NCBI RefSeq assembly: GCF_043769475.1
Contig: NZ_CP171729.1
Coordinates: 4,092,001 to 4,156,000 of the forward strand
DNA length: 64,000 nucleotides
Direction of reading: 5' to 3'
From: Allomesorhizobium sp043769475
GTDB lineage: Bacteria; Pseudomonadota; Alphaproteobacteria; Rhizobiales; Rhizobiaceae
Shown: one piece after another, positions 59,396 to 64,000 of the stretch
Position numbering within the stretch: the stretch's first letter is position 1
Layout: each line of letters starts with the position of its first letter
Translations under genes and position numbers: made by a program
The notes under the pieces: generated by a model
Databases searched by the model: none
Told to the model about the DNA's origin: nothing
Seen by the model: the letters and a program-made list of their open reading frames with translations, nothing else

Positions 59396-60259
59396 CTACC
59401 GGTTCCGCACCACCACGCAGGACCCGCCGGCGCCGCGCAACTGCTGGCAGATGATGTCGGCATTGGCGCGGTTTTCGACGCCGATCCTGACCGCATAGAT
59501 GCCGCGGCGGCCGATTGGCGTACGTACGCGGCTGACGACAGGTTCGTACTCGGCGAGCAGCGCCGAAAACCGGCCTTTCAGGCGCTGCCATTGCTTTATA
59601 GCGGCTGAACGGCGGAAATTCCCTGCCACCTGGACGCCCCACGGCTTGATGTTGACGGTCGCCATGGCGACCATAGTGGATTGAATCACCGGCAGGCGGC
59701 GGCACGCATCGCGAAAAGACGTTTTTGGATCAATGGGTTGAACGGTTCCGGCGTAATTCGTGTCGGTAAATTTGTCCACAAACTCGCCCATGATGTCTAA
59801 AACGTAGTCTTCGGTCTCGATCGGCAGGAAACCGCCCGAGATCAGCCAGCGCGAGACGCGATTCTCGCCGGCATTGTAGGCGGCCGCCGCGAGCCCGAGA
59901 TTTCCAAAGCCGGATTTCAGTTCGCCGAGGTACCGCGCCGAGGCGGGTATCGCCTTTTCGATGTCGAAGCTGTCGTCGAGGCCGCGCAGCGCAGCCGTGC
60001 CCGGCATGAACTGCGCGATGCCCTCGGCGCCCGCCGGGCTGACCGCGTTGGGATCGAAGCGGCTCTCCTTCCAGATCAGCCGCGCGAAGAAATCCTTCGG
60101 CAGGCCGTTGCGCTCAGCATGGGTTTCGATCAGGTCGCAAACCCGATCGATCGTAACTGGCGGCGATCCAAGCGCCGATGAAGGTTCGGCATGGGCCGGA
60201 GCGCCAGTCGCAAGGAGTACTGCGCAGGCGAAACACAGCTTTCGCCGCGCGGCCCGCAT
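59396..60259 (-). CDS. Secreted lytic transglycosylase (SLT) with SPOR-like tail
   Basis: A 287-residue protein with an N-terminal signal (cleavage after AHA). The SLT domain has the catalytic glutamate E65 in LIWKESRFDPNAVSPAGAEGIAQFMPGTA and AAYNAGENRVSRWL. The C-terminal segment (VNIKPWGVQVAGNFRRSAAIKQWQRLKGRFSALL) looks like a SPOR domain, which binds denuded peptidoglycan at the septum. It begins 3 bases after ispG on the same strand and converges with the kinase gene. Confidence 0.9.
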   Translation of the reverse strand: MRAARRKLCFACAVLLATGAPAHAEPSSALGSPPVTIDRVCDLIETHAERNGLPKDFFARLIWKESRFDPNAVSPAGAEGIAQFMPGTAALRGLDDSFDIEKAIPASARYLGELKSGFGNLGLAAAAYNAGENRVSRWLISGGFLPIETEDYVLDIMGEFVDKFTDTNYAGTVQPIDPKTSFRDACRRLPVIQSTMVAMATVNIKPWGVQVAGNFRRSAAIKQWQRLKGRFSALLAEYEPVVSRVRTPIGRRGIYAVRIGVENRANADIICQQLRGAGGSCVVVRNR

Positions 60260-60262
60260 CGG

Positions 60263-61546
60263 CTACTCCGCAGCCGCCTTGCCGCGCCCGAAGCGCTGCT
60301 CGATATAGTTGGCGACCATTTTTTCGAACTCTTCCGCTATGTCGGGCCCGCGCAGCGTCGCGGCCTTGCGGCCGTCGATGAATACCGGGGCGGTCGGCGT
60401 CTCGCCTGTGCCGGGCAGCGAGATGCCTATATCGGCATGTTTCGACTCGCCCGGCCCGTTGACGATGCAGCCCATCACCGCAACTTTCAACTGCTCGACG
60501 CCCGGATATTTCTCGCGCCAGAGAGGCATGTTCTTGCGCAGGTCCGCCTGGATGTTCTGCGCCAGTTCCTGGAACACGGTCGAGGTAGTGCGGCCGCAGC
60601 CGGGGCAAGCCGCCACGATCGGCACGAACTGGCGGAAGCCCATGGTCTGCAGCAATTCCTGCGCCACCTGCACCTCGCGGGTGCGGTCGCCGTTGGGCTC
60701 GGGGGTCAGCGAAATGCGGATCGTGTCGCCGATGCCCTGCTGCAGCAATATGCCCATGGCCGCCGAGGAGGCGACGATGCCCTTGGAGCCCATGCCCGCC
60801 TCGGTCAGGCCGAGATGCAGCGCGTGGTCGGAGCGCGTCGCCAGTTCGGTGTAGACGGCGATCAGATCCTGAACCTGGCTGACTTTCGCCGACAGGATGA
60901 TCTTGTCGCGGGCAAGGCCGATCTCCTCGGCCGCGTGCGCGGAAAGCAGCGCCGACTGCACGATCGCTTCGCGGGTCACTTCCTGAGCCGTTAGCGGCGA
61001 GCCCTTCTTCTGGTTCTCGTCCATCAGCCGGGTCAGGAGGTCGGCGTCGAGCGAGCCCCAGTTGACACCGATGCGCACGGGCTTGCCGTAACGGATCGCC
61101 ATTTCGACGATGGCGCCGAATTGCTTGTCCTTCTTTTCCTTGAAGCCGACATTGCCCGGATTGATGCGGTACTTCGCCAGTGCCTCGGCGCATTCGGGAT
61201 GATCGGCAAGCAGCCGGTGGCCGATATAGTGGAAGTCGCCGACCAGCGGCACGTTGATGCCGAGCCGGTCCAGCCGCTCGCGAATGCCGGGCACTGCGGC
61301 GGCGGCCTCGTCGCGATCGACGGTGATGCGCACGATCTCGGAGCCGGCCTTGGCGAGCGCCGCGACCTGGCGAACCGTCTGGTCGACATCGGCGGTGTCG
61401 GTGTTGGTCATCGACTGCACGACGACCGGCGCGCCGCCGCCGACCATCACGCCGCCGACATTGACGCCGACCGATCTGCGGCGGGCAAAGGGGGCGGAAA
61501 AATACCCGGTCATGCGGGCGGCCTCTTCAGCGAAAAATTCCGCCAT
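60263..61546 (-). CDS. ispG: 4-Hydroxy-3-methylbut-2-enyl-diphosphate synthase
   Basis: A 427-residue MEP-pathway enzyme with a [4Fe-4S] cluster. The TIM barrel start is VGVNVGGVMVGGGAPVVVQSMTNTDTADVDQTV; cluster ligands are in CPGCGRTTSTVFQELA and GCIVNGPGE. It supplies isoprenoid precursor used by the IspA-like enzyme 4 kb away. The start at 61546 or ATG 61513 are both possible. It forms an operon with the lytic transglycosylase. Confidence 0.96.
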   Translation of the reverse strand: MAEFFAEEAARMTGYFSAPFARRRSVGVNVGGVMVGGGAPVVVQSMTNTDTADVDQTVRQVAALAKAGSEIVRITVDRDEAAAAVPGIRERLDRLGINVPLVGDFHYIGHRLLADHPECAEALAKYRINPGNVGFKEKKDKQFGAIVEMAIRYGKPVRIGVNWGSLDADLLTRLMDENQKKGSPLTAQEVTREAIVQSALLSAHAAEEIGLARDKIILSAKVSQVQDLIAVYTELATRSDHALHLGLTEAGMGSKGIVASSAAMGILLQQGIGDTIRISLTPEPNGDRTREVQVAQELLQTMGFRQFVPIVAACPGCGRTTSTVFQELAQNIQADLRKNMPLWREKYPGVEQLKVAVMGCIVNGPGESKHADIGISLPGTGETPTAPVFIDGRKAATLRGPDIAEEFEKMVANYIEQRFGRGKAAAE

Positions 61547-61594
61547 GAGGTGGAGGACGGCGCTCGTTATGTCAATGGCGAAGTGGTTCGCCGG

Positions 61595-62533
61595 TCAGAG
61601 CGCAAGGTCCCAGGTCTGGCCGACGAGATCCTTGCCGAAGGAATGATGGCGCTCCTCCTCGACCAATTCGAAACCCGCCGACTGATAGATGCGGCGCGCC
61701 GAGACGAGCACGTCGTTGGTCCACAGCGTCAAGGTCTTGTAGCCCTTTTCGCGGGCGAAGCCGACGCATTCGTCGACCAGCCTGCGCCCGATGCCGAGCC
61801 CCCGCGCCGAAGGCTCGACGAAGAGCAGGCGCAGCTTCGCCACCTCGGCGGACTTGCGCACGAGAAAGACGGAGCCGACCACCTCCCCTTCGCGCTCCGC
61901 GATCCAGGCGTTCTCATGCTTCGGATCGAACGACTTGACGAAGCCGGCGAGAATTTCCGCCACCAGCGCCTCGTAGCTCTCGTCCCAGCCATATTCCTGG
62001 GCATAGAGGACGCCTTGCCGATGGATAATCCAGCCGATGTCGCCGACCTGGAGCGGCCGCAGCAGATAGGATGCCTTCTTCGGCTCCGGATTTTGGCCGA
62101 GCAGGCCCTGCACCCGTTGCATGGCCGCGACGACGGCTTCGCGGCGGTCGGCGGAAAGCCGGCCGAGCAAGCCGGCAACTTCTTCCCGCGACGCCCGCTC
62201 CAGCGGCTCGAACGCTTCGCGGCCGGCCTCGGTGATCGACAGCACGGACTGCCGCGCATCTGCCGGCGACGGCGCCTTTGCCACAAGCCCGCGGCTTTCG
62301 AATTTCTTGAGGATGCGGCTGAGATAGCCGGCGTCCAGCCCCAGGTCGCGGCCGAGATCGGTTGCCGTCAAGCCGCTGCGGTGGGCGAGTTCGTAAAGCA
62401 CCCGCGCCTCGGTCAGCGAGAAGGCGCTCCTGTGGAGCCGCTCCTCCAGCAGGCCGATCTGGCGCGTGTAGAACCTGTTGAACGCCCGCACCGCCGCTAT
62501 CTGCTCTTTGGATGATGCGCTCGAAACAGTCAT
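61595..62533 (-). CDS. MarR-GNAT fusion regulator/acetyltransferase
   Basis: A 312-residue protein. Residues about 1-150 are a MarR winged helix (FSLTEARVLYELAHRSGLTATDLGRDLGLDAGYLSRILKKFESRGLVAK); residues about 160-312 are a GNAT domain with LLFVEPSARGLGIGRRLVDECVGFAR (acetyl-CoA motif) and SAGFELVEEERHHSFGKDLVGQTWDL at the end. ATG 62533 behind GGGAGG. Known: MarR-GNAT fusions are found in proteobacteria; targets are poorly known. It lies between ispG and an alcohol dehydrogenase, all on the minus strand. Confidence 0.92.
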   Translation of the reverse strand: MTVSSASSKEQIAAVRAFNRFYTRQIGLLEERLHRSAFSLTEARVLYELAHRSGLTATDLGRDLGLDAGYLSRILKKFESRGLVAKAPSPADARQSVLSITEAGREAFEPLERASREEVAGLLGRLSADRREAVVAAMQRVQGLLGQNPEPKKASYLLRPLQVGDIGWIIHRQGVLYAQEYGWDESYEALVAEILAGFVKSFDPKHENAWIAEREGEVVGSVFLVRKSAEVAKLRLLFVEPSARGLGIGRRLVDECVGFAREKGYKTLTLWTNDVLVSARRIYQSAGFELVEEERHHSFGKDLVGQTWDLAL

Positions 62534-62607
62534 CGGAGCCTCCCTGCTCCGACCAATGTCACGCAAACAGTTGACTGAGTCAAGTAATTGCGTTGTAGCG
62601 CCAATCG

Positions 62608-63648
<1,041 letters not shown>

Positions 63649-63728
63649 GGGAACTCCAGGCTCTGAACTGCCTCCATCTTGTCGCTGGTCGGAACGGAAG
63701 GCAAATGAGGTGGTAGGCGCGGCATTCC

Positions 63729-63747
63729 ACTCCCCCTTGAGGGGAGG
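63729..63747. repeat. Small hairpin CTCCCCC-TTGA-GGGGGAG type
   Basis: CTCCCCCTTGAGGGGAG in the intergenic region. A remnant-like core of the G/C-rich palindromic repeats. Confidence 0.5.
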
Positions 63748-63775
63748 CAGCACCGCTTCGCAATTCTGCTGCAAT

Positions 63776-63791
63776 GCAATATGTATATTGC
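63776..63791. promoter_or_regulatory. Operator-like palindrome upstream of short-chain dehydrogenase
   Basis: A perfect 7-2-7 dyad, GCAATAT-GT-ATATTGC, 26 bases before the start codon at 63818. Position between the divergent alcohol dehydrogenase and short-chain dehydrogenase genes suggests a repressor site; the regulator is unknown. Confidence 0.6.
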
Positions 63792-63817
63792 GTCGCACCA
63801 TCATCGGAGGAAGCACC

Positions 63818-64000
63818 ATGACCGCCAGAAGGACCGCCATCGTCACCGGATCGACTTCGGGCATCGGGCTGGCGATTGCCCGCACGCTCGCCGCCGAGGG
63901 TTGCAGCGTCGTCGTCAACTCCTTTTCGGATACGCCGCAGGACTACGCGATCGCCGAGACGATCGCCAAGGAGCATCCGGGTGAGGCCGTCTACATCAAG
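63818..64000 (+). CDS. Short-chain dehydrogenase/reductase, N-terminal part (cut by window edge)
   Basis: The first 61 residues. RRTAIVTGSTSGIGLAIARTLAAEGCSVVVNSF is the Rossmann TGxxxGIG coenzyme motif of the SDR family; the following DTPQDYAIAETIAKEHPGEAVYIK resembles 3-hydroxybutyrate dehydrogenases but the rest is missing. ATG 63818 behind CGGAGG. Runs off the right edge. Confidence 0.9.
   Translation, partial: MTARRTAIVTGSTSGIGLAIARTLAAEGCSVVVNSFSDTPQDYAIAETIAKEHPGEAVYIK

Overview
The window is high-GC DNA with the gene content and order of an alphaproteobacterium of the order Rhizobiales, most like Mesorhizobium and its relatives in Phyllobacteriaceae. The clues are Omp25/Omp31-type porin-like proteins, the RcdA (DUF1465) cell-cycle adaptor, a ruvCAB - ybgC - tolQRAB - pal - cpoB - tilS - ftsH - glmM string on one strand, CtrA-type TTAA-N7-TTAA sites, zinc-free L31 and L32, and the G/C-rich palindromic repeats common in rhizobia. 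It looks like chromosomal housekeeping sequence with a few accessory insertions. No tRNA, rRNA, CRISPR array or prophage was seen.

Layout. 0-5 kb: 5' end of purA, an EamA exporter, a HicB/HicA pair, then serA and serC (serine synthesis) with a probable serC leader RNA. 5-7 kb: two Omp25/31-like outer membrane proteins, each with a perfect CtrA-type site upstream. 7-25 kb (minus strand): glmM, ftsH, tilS, the Tol-Pal envelope machine, a YkgJ-like protein and the ruvB-ruvA-ruvC Holliday junction genes. Two unrelated AbrB/PIN (VapBC-like) toxin-antitoxin modules, each with its own promoter and dyad, sit in the ruvC/ruvA and ruvA/ruvB junctions. Then come a small hypothetical gene, rcdA, and an intergenic region holding what looks like a CtrA-controlled small RNA. 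25-35 kb: acyl-CoA synthetase, OpgC-like and TauE/SafE-like membrane proteins, a ThiE-like protein, a Sel1-repeat protein, efp, suhB, a hemolysin III-like protein and a MotA/MotB-like (TolQ/OmpA-like) pair.

35-38 kb is the accessory part: an IS110-family transposase with short inverted repeats, then about 1.7 kb rich in inverted repeats with only one small gene (DUF1304). 38-48 kb: Taq-family carboxypeptidase, FAD-dependent oxidoreductase, metallo-hydrolase, ABC exporter, rpmE, DUF1772 protein, a frameshifted acetyltransferase, a SelW-like protein, a YebC-type regulator and a second metallo-hydrolase. 48-52 kb: phosphoesterase, glutathione transferase with divergent HxlR regulator, and an ArsR regulator divergent from an SRPBCC - glyoxalase - SRPBCC operon, with a near-ideal operator palindrome between them. 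52-64 kb: TerC, YmdB, 5-formyltetrahydrofolate cyclo-ligase with 6S RNA just upstream, rpmF, mtgA, a polyprenyl synthase, a large hybrid histidine kinase, a lytic transglycosylase, ispG, a MarR-GNAT fusion, a zinc alcohol dehydrogenase and the start of a short-chain dehydrogenase.

The most notable observations are the candidate CtrA-driven small RNA beside rcdA, the two autonomous toxin-antitoxin modules wedged into the ruv operon (one overlapping the ruvB start codon), a palindromic repeat inserted in frame inside tilS, and structured non-coding ends around the IS110 element. All functions are inferred by reading the sequence; no database search was run.
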